Shown piece after piece: positions 39,529-47,888 of a stretch of 64,000 nucleotides of DNA. The stretch spans positions 1-64,000 of the forward strand of contig DASRAU010000021.1 of assembly GCA_035638075.1 (NCBI GenBank), written 5' to 3'. The notes under the pieces were generated by a model. It searched no databases. It saw only the letters and a program-made list of their open reading frames with translations, and was not told the DNA's origin. Source of the DNA: DASRAU01 sp035638075 (GTDB lineage Bacteria > Acidobacteriota > Polarisedimenticolia > Gp22-AA2). A program made the translations under genes and the position numbers. The first letter of the stretch is position 1; each line of letters begins with the position of its first letter.

Positions 39529-40110
39529 ATGAGACCCCTCCCGTTCGTCTGGCCGTACGCGCTGCTGTTCTGGAGCGTGCACCTGTGGGCCTTCTGGCCG
39601 GAGTTCCGCATCGTCCGCGAGGGCCGGCGCAACGCCACGGCGCAGGATGCCAGATCGGTCCAGGTGATCACCTGGGGACTCTGGCTCGCCTACGTCGGCG
39701 GCTACCTCATGGCCGGAATGGGTTGGCTGCCGTTCACGGCACACCGCGAAGCGATCTTCTTTCTCGGCCTGGCGACGCTGGTGGCGGGGGCCCTCCTGCG
39801 CCGGCACTGCTGGCGCATGCTGGGGGCGTCGTTCACGGGGGATGTCCGGGCCCGTGAGGGGCAGGAGGTCGTCAGCCGCGGCGCCTACACCTGGCTGCGG
39901 CACCCGTCCTACACCGCCGGCACCCTGATGAACGTCGGCATCGGTCTCGCGCTCGGCTCGTGGGGCGCGACGCTTCTTTTGCTGGTCGCCTCGCTCGTCG
40001 TCTATGCCTATCGGATCCAGGTCGAAGAGCGGGCGCTTCGGGCCGTCCTCGGCGAGCGCTACGCGGCTTTCGCACGCACGCGCAAGCGCCTGATTCCGTT
40101 CCTCTATTGA
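39529..40110 (+). CDS. Isoprenylcysteine/phospholipid methyltransferase-family membrane protein
   Basis: 193 residues with four or five membrane helices. The ICMT/PEMT signature is at the C-terminus: VVSRGAYTWLRHPSYTAGTL with MNVGIGLALGSW, then EERALRAVLGERYAAFARTR. 'G.Y.wlRHPsY.g......G..la.gsw' binds SAM and the membrane substrate in eukaryotic homologues; in bacteria the substrates are mostly unknown and may be lipids or isoprenoid-linked compounds. It is the last gene of the plus-strand run and converges on the histidine kinase gene 36 bp away. Confidence 0.87.
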   Translation: MRPLPFVWPYALLFWSVHLWAFWPEFRIVREGRRNATAQDARSVQVITWGLWLAYVGGYLMAGMGWLPFTAHREAIFFLGLATLVAGALLRRHCWRMLGASFTGDVRAREGQEVVSRGAYTWLRHPSYTAGTLMNVGIGLALGSWGATLLLLVASLVVYAYRIQVEERALRAVLGERYAAFARTRKRLIPFLY

Positions 40111-40146
40111 ACCCTGTCCGGTGGGCGACGCGCGCTGAGCCGCGCC

Positions 40147-41520
40147 TCACGCCGCCCGCTGCCGGCGGGTGAGAGGCAGGACGAGACGCGCGACGCAGCC
40201 CTGGGCGTCCTTGCGGTTCTCGAGCGTCAAAGAGCCCCCGTGCGCCTCGGCGATCTGCCGGCACAGCACGAGCCCGATGCCCGACCCCTGCGGCTTGGTG
40301 GTGAAGAACGGCACGAACAGATTGGCGCTGAGCGGCAGCCCCGGGCCGCCGTCCTCGACGGCGATCTCGAGGCGCGGGTTGGCGCCGCGCGTGGCGCGCC
40401 AGGCGAGCGTGACCCCGCCGCCGGTCTCCTGCGACGCGTCCACGGCGTTGCGGGTCAGGTTGATGAGCAGCTGCTCGAGCTGATCGGCGTCCGCCTCGAT
40501 GGTCAGGTCGGGCCCCGGGCGCACCTGCACCTGGGCGCGGGTCTCCAGCCCGGCGACGCGCCTCACGATCGTGGCCACCGCCACCGGCGCGAGGCGCGGC
40601 GGCGGCAGGCGGGCGAGGCGCGCGTAGGCTTCCATGAAGCGGTTCAGCGACTCGGCCCGGGCCGCGATGATCGACAACCCGCCGCGCGCGTCGTCCTTCC
40701 AGTCGGACGGCAGCGACTCGGCGGCCAGGAGCGTCCGCAGGCTGTCGGCGATGGAGCGAATCGGGGCGAGCGAGTTGTTCATCTCGTGCCCGACGACGCG
40801 GATGAGCCGCTGCCACGCCTGGCGCTCCTCGTCGCGCAGCGCGCGGCTGACGTCGGCCAGCACCAGCAGCCGATGCGGCGCGCCCCCCTGCCGGAAGGTC
40901 CCGGTGCGGGCTTCGTAGCGTCCCGCACCGCCGGCGAAGGACAGGTCGAGGATGCGCGGCGCCCCGCCGCTCACCTGGGGCGTCTCCCCGTCCGCCGCGA
41001 AGCAGGCGTAAAGGCCGAGCGAGGCGATGTCGCGACCGAGGAGCTGCTCTCCGGGCTTCCCGAGCAGCCGCTCGCCCGCCCGGTTGGCGAGGCGCAGGCG
41101 CCCCTCGTCGTCGAAGGCGAAGATCCCCACGTCGATCTCGTCGATGACCTTGCGCAGGAGCGCGCCGGCCTCGAGCGCGCCGAGACGCTGCTCGCGCAGC
41201 GTGTCGCCGAGGACGTTGATCTCGCGCATCACGTCCTCGAGCGGGTCCTCGGGACCGCGCCCGCGGCCACGCAGCGAGAAGTCCCCCTCTCCGAGGGCGG
41301 CGAGGAGGTTCGCGACGCTCTGCAGCGGCCGCAGCACCCGCTCGCGCGCCGCGAACGCGAACATCAGCCACGGCAGCACGATGAGGAGCGAGAAGGTGAT
41401 CTGCGTCTTGAGGGCGTACTCGCCGAGCCAGAGCAGCAGCAGCGCCCCGATCGTTCCCGGCAGCCCGGCGCACAGCGCGAGGGCGAGGACGAGACGATCG
41501 AGCGTGAGGCGGCGCCTCAC
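40147..41520 (-). CDS. NtrY-like sensor histidine kinase
   Basis: 457 residues. Two N-terminal helices (LVLALALCAGLPGTIGALLL and SLLIVLPWLMFAFAA) with only a short loop between them suggest that it senses a membrane or cytoplasmic cue. A HAMP-like linker, a PAS domain (KVIDEIDVGIFAFDDEGRLR, ANRAGERLLGKPGEQLLG) and the kinase core follow: VVGHEMNNSLAPIRSIAD with phospho-acceptor His245, LINLTRNAVDASQE (N box), VEDGGPGLP and TTKPQGSGIGLVLCRQIAEA (G boxes). The 'GHEMNNSLaPI' H box is typical of NtrY-type kinases that pair with sigma-54 regulators. It is the last gene of the ADOP operon and surely partners the regulator at 41574. Confidence 0.92.
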   Translation of the reverse strand: MRRRLTLDRLVLALALCAGLPGTIGALLLLWLGEYALKTQITFSLLIVLPWLMFAFAARERVLRPLQSVANLLAALGEGDFSLRGRGRGPEDPLEDVMREINVLGDTLREQRLGALEAGALLRKVIDEIDVGIFAFDDEGRLRLANRAGERLLGKPGEQLLGRDIASLGLYACFAADGETPQVSGGAPRILDLSFAGGAGRYEARTGTFRQGGAPHRLLVLADVSRALRDEERQAWQRLIRVVGHEMNNSLAPIRSIADSLRTLLAAESLPSDWKDDARGGLSIIAARAESLNRFMEAYARLARLPPPRLAPVAVATIVRRVAGLETRAQVQVRPGPDLTIEADADQLEQLLINLTRNAVDASQETGGGVTLAWRATRGANPRLEIAVEDGGPGLPLSANLFVPFFTTKPQGSGIGLVLCRQIAEAHGGSLTLENRKDAQGCVARLVLPLTRRQRAA

Positions 41521-41573
41521 GGGATTACCTGGACAGGCGGCGGCGCCTCAGCATGCTTGCCGTCGCCCGTCTC

Positions 41574-42983
41574 TCACAGCCCGTGCCTCTGCAGGCGGCG
41601 GTAGAGGGCGCTGCGGCTCAGACCGAGAGCCGTGGCCGCCTGGCTGACGTTGCCGCCGTGGCGCTCGAGGGCTTTCTTGATCAGGAAGGCCTCGACCTCC
41701 TCGAGGCTCAGGTCCTCGATGGCGGGGCGGGCGGGGTCGCGCCCCTTGAGCCCGAGGTCCGCGGGCTGGATCAACGGCCCCTCGCCCATCAGCACCGCCC
41801 GCTCGATGGCGTGGTCGAGCTCGCGCACGTTGCCGGGCCAGCGGTGCTCGAGCAGGGCGCGCACCGACGGCTCGTCGAAGCCGCTGAACTGCTTGCGCGC
41901 CTTGCGCGCGTGCCGCTCGAGGAAGAAGCGCGCCAGCGCCGGGATGTCCTCGCGCCGCTCGCGCAGGGGCGGCAGCGGGATCTCGATGGTGTTGAGCCGG
42001 AACAGGAGATCGCGACGGAAGCGGCCGGCCTCGACATCGGCGGCGATGTCGGCGTTGGTCGCCGAGATCACCCGCGTGCTCACCTTGCGGGTGCGCGACG
42101 AGCCGACCGGCTCGAACTCGCCGGTCTCGAGGACGCGCAGGAGCTTCGCCTGCATCGCCGGCGAGATGTTGGCGATCTCGTCGAGGAAGAGCGTGCCGCC
42201 GTCGGCGAGATCGAAGCGGCCGACCCGGTCGGTGCGCGCGTCGGTGAAGGCGCCGCGCACGTGGCCGAACAGCTCGCTCTCGAACACCCCTTCGGAGAGG
42301 CCGCCGGCGTTGACGATGACGAGCGGCCGCGTGGCGCGCGGCGAGCGGGCGTGCAGGGCGCGGGCGACGACGCCCTTGCCGGTGCCGTTCTCGCCGGTGA
42401 CCAGGACGTTGGCGTCCGACGGCCCGACCCGGGCGATGAGCTGCATCACCGGCCGCATCGAGGGGGACTCGGCGATGAGATCCGGCAGCGCCGCCGCCTC
42501 GCCGTCGCGCAGCAGGGCGTTCTCCGCCTCGAGCCGCTGGGTGCGCCGCAGCGCCCGCCCCAGCTCGACCTGGGTCTTGAGGATGGCGAGCAGGCGCGCG
42601 TTCTCCCACGGCTTCTGCACGAAGTCGCGGGCGCCGCGGCGCATCGCTTCGACCGCCAGCTCGACGCTGCCCCACGCCGTCATCACGATGACCGGCAGCC
42701 CCGGGTCGATCCCCTGGATGGTCTTGAGCAGGTCGAGCCCCTCCTGGCCGGAGGTGGTGTCGCGCGTGTAGTTCAGGTCGATGAGCAGGGCGTCGAAGGT
42801 CTGCCCCCGCTGCAGCGCCTGCGCCACACCGGCCGGCGAGCGGGTGGTCTCGACCTCGCACCGCTCCCCCTTCAGGAGGAGCCGGAGCGCCTCGAGCACG
42901 TCGCTCTGGTCGTCGGCGACGAGAACACGCGCCGGGTCCATCGTGGTGGTCAGGGGTTCCGCCGTGGCTGCCATGGTTGTCAT
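41574..42983 (-). CDS. Sigma-54-dependent response regulator (NtrC family)
   Basis: 469 residues: receiver domain (VLVADDQSDVLEALRLLLKG, phospho-acceptor Asp69 in ALLIDLNYTRD, VIVMTAWGSVELAVEAMRRG), AAA+ domain (VTGENGTGKGVVARALHA, GGTLFLDEIANISPAMQAKL, RRDLLFRLNTIEIPLPPLRE) and a Fis-type helix-turn-helix (GGNVSQAATALGLSRSALYR). The sigma-54 contact loop reads GAFTDA (244-249) instead of GAFTGA. The first 14 residues are poorly conserved, so an internal start at MDPARV is possible. It begins 30 bp after the last permease and most likely controls this operon. Confidence 0.93.
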   Translation of the reverse strand: MTTMAATAEPLTTTMDPARVLVADDQSDVLEALRLLLKGERCEVETTRSPAGVAQALQRGQTFDALLIDLNYTRDTTSGQEGLDLLKTIQGIDPGLPVIVMTAWGSVELAVEAMRRGARDFVQKPWENARLLAILKTQVELGRALRRTQRLEAENALLRDGEAAALPDLIAESPSMRPVMQLIARVGPSDANVLVTGENGTGKGVVARALHARSPRATRPLVIVNAGGLSEGVFESELFGHVRGAFTDARTDRVGRFDLADGGTLFLDEIANISPAMQAKLLRVLETGEFEPVGSSRTRKVSTRVISATNADIAADVEAGRFRRDLLFRLNTIEIPLPPLRERREDIPALARFFLERHARKARKQFSGFDEPSVRALLEHRWPGNVRELDHAIERAVLMGEGPLIQPADLGLKGRDPARPAIEDLSLEEVEAFLIKKALERHGGNVSQAATALGLSRSALYRRLQRHGL

Positions 42984-43013
42984 TGTGCCTGCCTGATTAT
43001 AGGGGGATGAAGG

Positions 43014-45428
43014 TCATTCGGAGCGCAGGGCGACGACCGGCTCGACGCGGGTGGCGCGGCGAGCGGGGATGAAAGAGGCCACGAGGGCCACGAGGGCGAG
43101 CACGAGCGCCGCCCCGGTGAAAGCCGCGGGATCGGTGGCGCTGACCCCGAACAGGAGACTTCTCAGGAGGCGCGTCATGCCCCAGCCCGCGGTCAGCCCG
43201 ATGGCGACGCCGGCGACCGCCAGGCGCATCCCCTGCCTCACGACCAGAGCGAGGACGCCGTGACGCGTGGCTCCGAGCGCCATGCGAACCCCGATCTCGC
43301 GCGTGCGCCGCGCCACGGAGAAGGCGACGACGCCGTACAGACCGAGCGCGGCCAAAAGGACCGCCAGCGCGGCGAACAGGCCGACCAGGATCGCCGCCAG
43401 CCTCTGGGGAACGAGGGCCCCCGCGATCACCTCCTCGATCGAGCGGACGTTCGCGATCGGCAGGTCGGGGTCGAGCGCGCGCACCGTCCCGCGTATCGCT
43501 TCCACCAGCCCCGCCGGCTCTCCGGGAGCGGCGACGATCACCGTCATGCCGGACGCCGGCATCTGCTCCAGGGGGATATAGGCCTCGGCGCGCGGCGGGG
43601 CGTCGAGCGCCTTGTGCCGCAGATCGGCGACGACGCCGACGATCTCCTTCCAGGGAGCGGTGTTCGAGGGGCCCGAGCCGAAGCGCATGCGCCGTCCCAC
43701 GGCCGATCGGCCCGGCCAGTGGCTCCGCGCGAAGGTCTCGTTGACGATGACGACCGGCGGAGACGAGGCGGTGTCGCGCTGGTCGAACAGCCGGCCCTGG
43801 AGCAGATGCAACCCGAGCGCGGAGAAGTACCTGCCGGCCACGGCGCGACGGTTGGCGTTCGGCGAGTCCTCGCGGCTGTGCACCGGTTCCCCTTCGACGC
43901 TGTAGTTGCTCGAGACATTGGATCCGGAGAGCGGCAGGACGTTCACCATGCCGGCCGCCTCGATCCCCGGGAGCGACTCGAGATTCGCCGCGAGGGTCCG
44001 GAAGAAGGCGGCGCCCTTCTCGGCGTCGTAGCGCCCGTCGGGGAGGGCGAGGTCGGCCGCCATCCGCCCGCTCGTGCCGAAGCCCGGGTCCACCCGACGC
44101 AGCGCTTCGAAGGAACGGAGCAGGAGTCCGGCGCCGATCAGGAGCAAGACGCTCAGCGCCATCTGCGCCGCGACCAGTCCGTTGCGTCCGCGCGTCCGGC
44201 GCCGGCTGCCCGTCCCGCGCCCGCCCTCGGCGAGCCCGAGCGCAGGCGAAGAGCCGGCTGCGAACAGCGCCGGCGCCACGCCGGCGACCAGGCCCGCGAG
44301 GATCGATGTCGCCGCCGTGAAGAGCAAAACGTTCCCGTCCACGCCGACGTCGCGCACCCGTTCGACGCCGTCGGGGACGAGCTTCAGGAGCGCCTCGACG
44401 CCCCACAAGGCCAGGACGAGACCCGCGGCGGCGCCGGCGACGCCGAGCAGGAGGCTTTCCGCCATCCGCTGCCACGCGAGCCTGCGACGCGTCGCGCCGA
44501 GGGCGGCGCGGATCGCCAGCTCCCGCTCACGCTCGGCGGCGCGCGCGACCATGAGCCCGGCGACGTTGCCGCAGGCGATGAGGAGCACGAGGCCGACGGC
44601 GCCGAGGAGCAGCAGCAGGAGGGGCCGGCCCTCGCCATAGAGCTGTTCCTGGAGGGGAACGAGCGAGACCCCTTCCGATTCCGGGTTGATGCCGCGGTCG
44701 CGCGCCAGGGAGGCGGCGAGGGCGCTCATCCCGGCCCGGGCTCGCGCCAGATCGACTCCCGGCTTCAGGCGTCCCAGCACTTCGAGGTAGTGGTGGCCGC
44801 GCTCGACCCGCTGCTGCGCGTCGAAGGCGACCGGTTCGAGAAGAGCGCTCATCTGGGGCAGGCGATCGCCCGGCGCCATGACGCCGATGACGGTCTTCGG
44901 CACGCCGTCGAGCAGGACGGTCGAGCCGACCGCCGAGGCCGCTCCGCCGAAGCGCCGCTGCCAGAACTCGTCGCTGAGGATGACGACACCGTCGCGTCCC
45001 GGCGCATCCTCCTCGGCCGCGAACGGGCGCCCGAGGGCGGGACGGATCCCGAGGAGCGGGAACCAGTCGGCCGACACCCGGGACATCGGGACCGCCTCCG
45101 GCTCACCCGCCCCGGTCAGGTTGGCGTTGCGGTAGTCGATGGCCGCCAGCCGCTCGAAGACGTCGCTGCGCGCCTGCCAGTCCAGGAACTCGCCCGGTGA
45201 CACGCTCGACCGATCGATGCGCGGTCGGACCTCCCAGATCTGCACCAGCCGCTCGGCCTCGCCGTACGGCAGCGGCCGGACGAGGAGCGCGTTGACGACC
45301 GTGAAGATGGCGCTGTTGGCTCCGATCCCCAGCGCGAGCGTCGCCACCGCGAGGGCGGTGAACCCGGGCGCGCGCAGGAGACTGCGCACCGCGGAACGCA
45401 GATCGGCCCGGAGCGCGGAGAGCGTCAT
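43014..45428 (-). CDS. ADOP-family ABC transporter permease (fourth permease)
   Basis: 804 residues starting at ATG 45428. The family layout is an N-terminal FtsX-like unit (LRSAVRSLLRAPGFTALAVA, TLALGIGANSAIFTVVNALL), a periplasmic domain (VILSDEFWQRRFGGAASAVG), three helices (VGLVLLIACGNVAGLMVARA), and a second unit (LVAAQMALSVLLLIGAGLLL, a second periplasmic domain, TREIGVRMALGATRHGVLAL, FIPARRATRVEPVVALRSE). These double-MacB permeases are expanded in Acidobacteriota and likely act in export or mechanotransmission across the envelope; the substrate is unknown. Its start overlaps the stop of the preceding permease (ATGA). Confidence 0.92.
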   Translation of the reverse strand: MTLSALRADLRSAVRSLLRAPGFTALAVATLALGIGANSAIFTVVNALLVRPLPYGEAERLVQIWEVRPRIDRSSVSPGEFLDWQARSDVFERLAAIDYRNANLTGAGEPEAVPMSRVSADWFPLLGIRPALGRPFAAEEDAPGRDGVVILSDEFWQRRFGGAASAVGSTVLLDGVPKTVIGVMAPGDRLPQMSALLEPVAFDAQQRVERGHHYLEVLGRLKPGVDLARARAGMSALAASLARDRGINPESEGVSLVPLQEQLYGEGRPLLLLLLGAVGLVLLIACGNVAGLMVARAAERERELAIRAALGATRRRLAWQRMAESLLLGVAGAAAGLVLALWGVEALLKLVPDGVERVRDVGVDGNVLLFTAATSILAGLVAGVAPALFAAGSSPALGLAEGGRGTGSRRRTRGRNGLVAAQMALSVLLLIGAGLLLRSFEALRRVDPGFGTSGRMAADLALPDGRYDAEKGAAFFRTLAANLESLPGIEAAGMVNVLPLSGSNVSSNYSVEGEPVHSREDSPNANRRAVAGRYFSALGLHLLQGRLFDQRDTASSPPVVIVNETFARSHWPGRSAVGRRMRFGSGPSNTAPWKEIVGVVADLRHKALDAPPRAEAYIPLEQMPASGMTVIVAAPGEPAGLVEAIRGTVRALDPDLPIANVRSIEEVIAGALVPQRLAAILVGLFAALAVLLAALGLYGVVAFSVARRTREIGVRMALGATRHGVLALVVRQGMRLAVAGVAIGLTAGWGMTRLLRSLLFGVSATDPAAFTGAALVLALVALVASFIPARRATRVEPVVALRSE

Positions 45429-47875
45429 TCGTATCGCAAGGCCTCGGTGGGCTGGACGCGCGTCGCGCGGCGGGCCGGGATGAAGCAGGCGACGAGCGCC
45501 ACCATGAGGATGAGCGCGGTCACCGAGAGATACGTCGCCGGGTCGGACGGTCCGATGCCGTAGAGCATGCCGGCGAGGAACCGACCCAGCGCCAGAGCCC
45601 CGGCGATGCCGATGACCGAACCGACGACGGCAAGACGCAACCCGTCGCGCATGACGAGGCCGAGGACGTCGCGCCGCTGCGCGCCGAGGGCCAGGCGGAT
45701 CCCCATCTCGCGCGTCCGCTGCCGCACGGCGTACGACAGGAGCCCGTAGGCGCCGAGACCGGCGAGCAGCACCGCGGTCGCGGCGAACAGGCCGATGAGC
45801 AAGGTCCGGAAGCGCGGCTGCGCGACCGCCCGCTCCATGACGCTCTGCATGCTGGCGATGCCGTAGACCGGCAGGTCGGCGTCGAGGTTCGCGACGATCC
45901 GGCGCACACCGGCGGCGGTCGTGGCGGTCGCCGCGGCGGCGCCGTTCGCGCCGGCGTCGGTGCGCAGGACGAGGTACATCGCCGGCCACCAGTTGTCCTG
46001 CTCGTAGGGCGTGTAGATCGTCGGTTCGGCGTCCCGGTCGAGACCGCTGTATCGGACATCGCCGACGATCCCGACCACCTTCACCCACTGCGGCGTGTTC
46101 GTCGCCTCGCCGAGAGCCAGGCGCCGTCCGATCGGGTCCCCGCCCGCGAACGCCCGTCGCGCCATGGCCTGGTTGATCAGGATGACCCGCTCGGTGCCTT
46201 CGCGATCGTCCGGCGTGAAGTCGCGGCCGGCCACCACGGGCGCGCCGAGCGTCGCGAAGTATCCCGGGCTGACGAGGAGCTGCGCGGCCAGCGGCGACGA
46301 CGTCCCCGGCGGAGTCGGCTTCCCCTCGACGGTGTAGGGATTCGTCATCACGAGGAGATTCGGCGGCAGCGACATCGAGACCGCCGCCGAGCGCACCCCG
46401 GGCAGCTCCGAAGCCCGGGCCACCAGCTCCCGGTAGAAGGCGGCGCGCTTCGCCCCGTCGCCGTAGCGCGACTCGGGCAGGGAGAGCCGCATGGTGACGA
46501 GCGAGCCGGTCTCGAAACCGGGATCGACGCGCTGCAGCCGCACGAAGGAATGGAACAGGAGCGCCGCCCCGCCGAGAAGGGTGACCGCCAGGGCGAACTC
46601 GCCGACCACGAGCGCGCGGCGCAGCCGCACGCCGGCCCGGTCGGCGGTGGTGCGCCCGCTTTCGCTCAGGGACGCGATCAGGTTGAACCCGCGCGCCTGG
46701 AGCGCCGGCGCCAGGCCGGCGAGCCCGCCGCAGGCGAGGGTCACGCCGAGGGTGTACAGGAAGACGCCGAGGTCGAGCCGCACCTCGCCCAGGCGCGGCA
46801 GCTCGGCCGGCGCCAGGGCCAGCAGCAGATCGGTCCCCCACATCGACAGGAAGACGCCGCCGGCGCCGCCGAGGACCGCGAGGACGATCGCCTCCGACAG
46901 CGCCAGCCGGGCCAGCCGCGCGCGTCCGGCGCCGAGCGCCGCCCGCACCGCCATCTCGCGGCGCCGTCCCGCCGCTCGCGCCAGCAGCAGCCCGGCGATG
47001 TTGGCCGAGGCGATGAGGAGCACCAGCGAGACCGACCCGAGCAGGAGCAGGAGCGCCGGGCGCAGGTCGCGGACGGGGCTCTCCTTGAGCGGCGTGGCGA
47101 TCATCGTCCAGTCCCGCGGCGAGTCGGGCCAGCGCTCCTGGATCCGGGCCGTCACGGCCGTCAGGTCGGCGGCCATCGTGGCCGTGGCGACGCCCGGCTT
47201 CACGCGCGCCACGACGTTCAGGTAGAACGGCGAGCGCTCCCGCGGGGGATCGAGATGCAGCACGGTGTACAGGTCGCTCACCCGCCGCTCCGGGAAGTCG
47301 AATCCCGGAGGCAGGACGCCGACGATGTCGTGCGGCCGGCCGTCGATGAGGACGCTCTGGCCGATGACGGCGGGGCTGCCTCCGAAGCGCCGCTGCCACA
47401 GCGCGTGTCCGAGGACGGCGACCGCGGGCGCCCCGGGGGCGCCGTCCGCGTCGTCGAAGACGCGGCCGAGCGCCGCCTGCGTCCCGAGGGTGGCGAAGAA
47501 CCCGGCGGTCGCCCGCGTGCCGCGCACCAGCTCCGGCGCGCCGGACCCCGTCAGCGCCATCCCCTGCGGCTGCCAGGCGGCGTGCCGCTCGAAGACGCGG
47601 GTCGTCTCGGCGAAGGCGGCCTCGTCGGCGTCCGACAGCGACGAGCGATCGTCCGGGATGGCGTCGCGGCGGATGGCGATTTCGTGCAGCCGCTCGGGCG
47701 CCTCGTACGGCAGGGCGCGCAGCAGCACCGCGTTGACGATGCTGTAGATGGAGGTGTTGGCGCCGATGCCCAGGGCGAAGGCCGCGATGACGCCGAGGGC
47801 CAGCGCCGGGGCGGAGCGCAGGACGCGCAGACCCGCCTTCAGGTCCTGGAAGAGGCCATCCATGCGATCCCGCAT
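45425..47875 (-). CDS. ADOP-family ABC transporter permease (third permease)
   Basis: 816 residues, MRDRMDGLFQDLKAGLRVLR. The same two FtsX/MacB units are present: FALGIGANTSIYSIVNAVLL, AVAVLGHALWQRRFGGSPAV, LGSVSLVLLIASANIAGLLL, LRRALVVGEFALAVTLLGGA, QRTREMGIRLALGAQRRDVL and FIPARRATRVQPTEALRYE. It begins 13 bp after the second permease stop and overlaps the fourth. It has diverged enough from its neighbours that recent tandem duplication is unlikely. Inner-membrane component of the same export system. Confidence 0.92.
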   Translation of the reverse strand: MRDRMDGLFQDLKAGLRVLRSAPALALGVIAAFALGIGANTSIYSIVNAVLLRALPYEAPERLHEIAIRRDAIPDDRSSLSDADEAAFAETTRVFERHAAWQPQGMALTGSGAPELVRGTRATAGFFATLGTQAALGRVFDDADGAPGAPAVAVLGHALWQRRFGGSPAVIGQSVLIDGRPHDIVGVLPPGFDFPERRVSDLYTVLHLDPPRERSPFYLNVVARVKPGVATATMAADLTAVTARIQERWPDSPRDWTMIATPLKESPVRDLRPALLLLLGSVSLVLLIASANIAGLLLARAAGRRREMAVRAALGAGRARLARLALSEAIVLAVLGGAGGVFLSMWGTDLLLALAPAELPRLGEVRLDLGVFLYTLGVTLACGGLAGLAPALQARGFNLIASLSESGRTTADRAGVRLRRALVVGEFALAVTLLGGAALLFHSFVRLQRVDPGFETGSLVTMRLSLPESRYGDGAKRAAFYRELVARASELPGVRSAAVSMSLPPNLLVMTNPYTVEGKPTPPGTSSPLAAQLLVSPGYFATLGAPVVAGRDFTPDDREGTERVILINQAMARRAFAGGDPIGRRLALGEATNTPQWVKVVGIVGDVRYSGLDRDAEPTIYTPYEQDNWWPAMYLVLRTDAGANGAAAATATTAAGVRRIVANLDADLPVYGIASMQSVMERAVAQPRFRTLLIGLFAATAVLLAGLGAYGLLSYAVRQRTREMGIRLALGAQRRDVLGLVMRDGLRLAVVGSVIGIAGALALGRFLAGMLYGIGPSDPATYLSVTALILMVALVACFIPARRATRVQPTEALRYE

Positions 47876-47888
47876 CGGTCCCGCCGGA

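Noticed and set aside
43014..47399. 1461-codon minus-strand frame joining two permeases
   Set aside because: Only the part from 45428 down encodes permease motifs; upstream it is an out-of-frame reading of the neighbouring permease. The same applies to the very long frames ending at 47889 and 50360.
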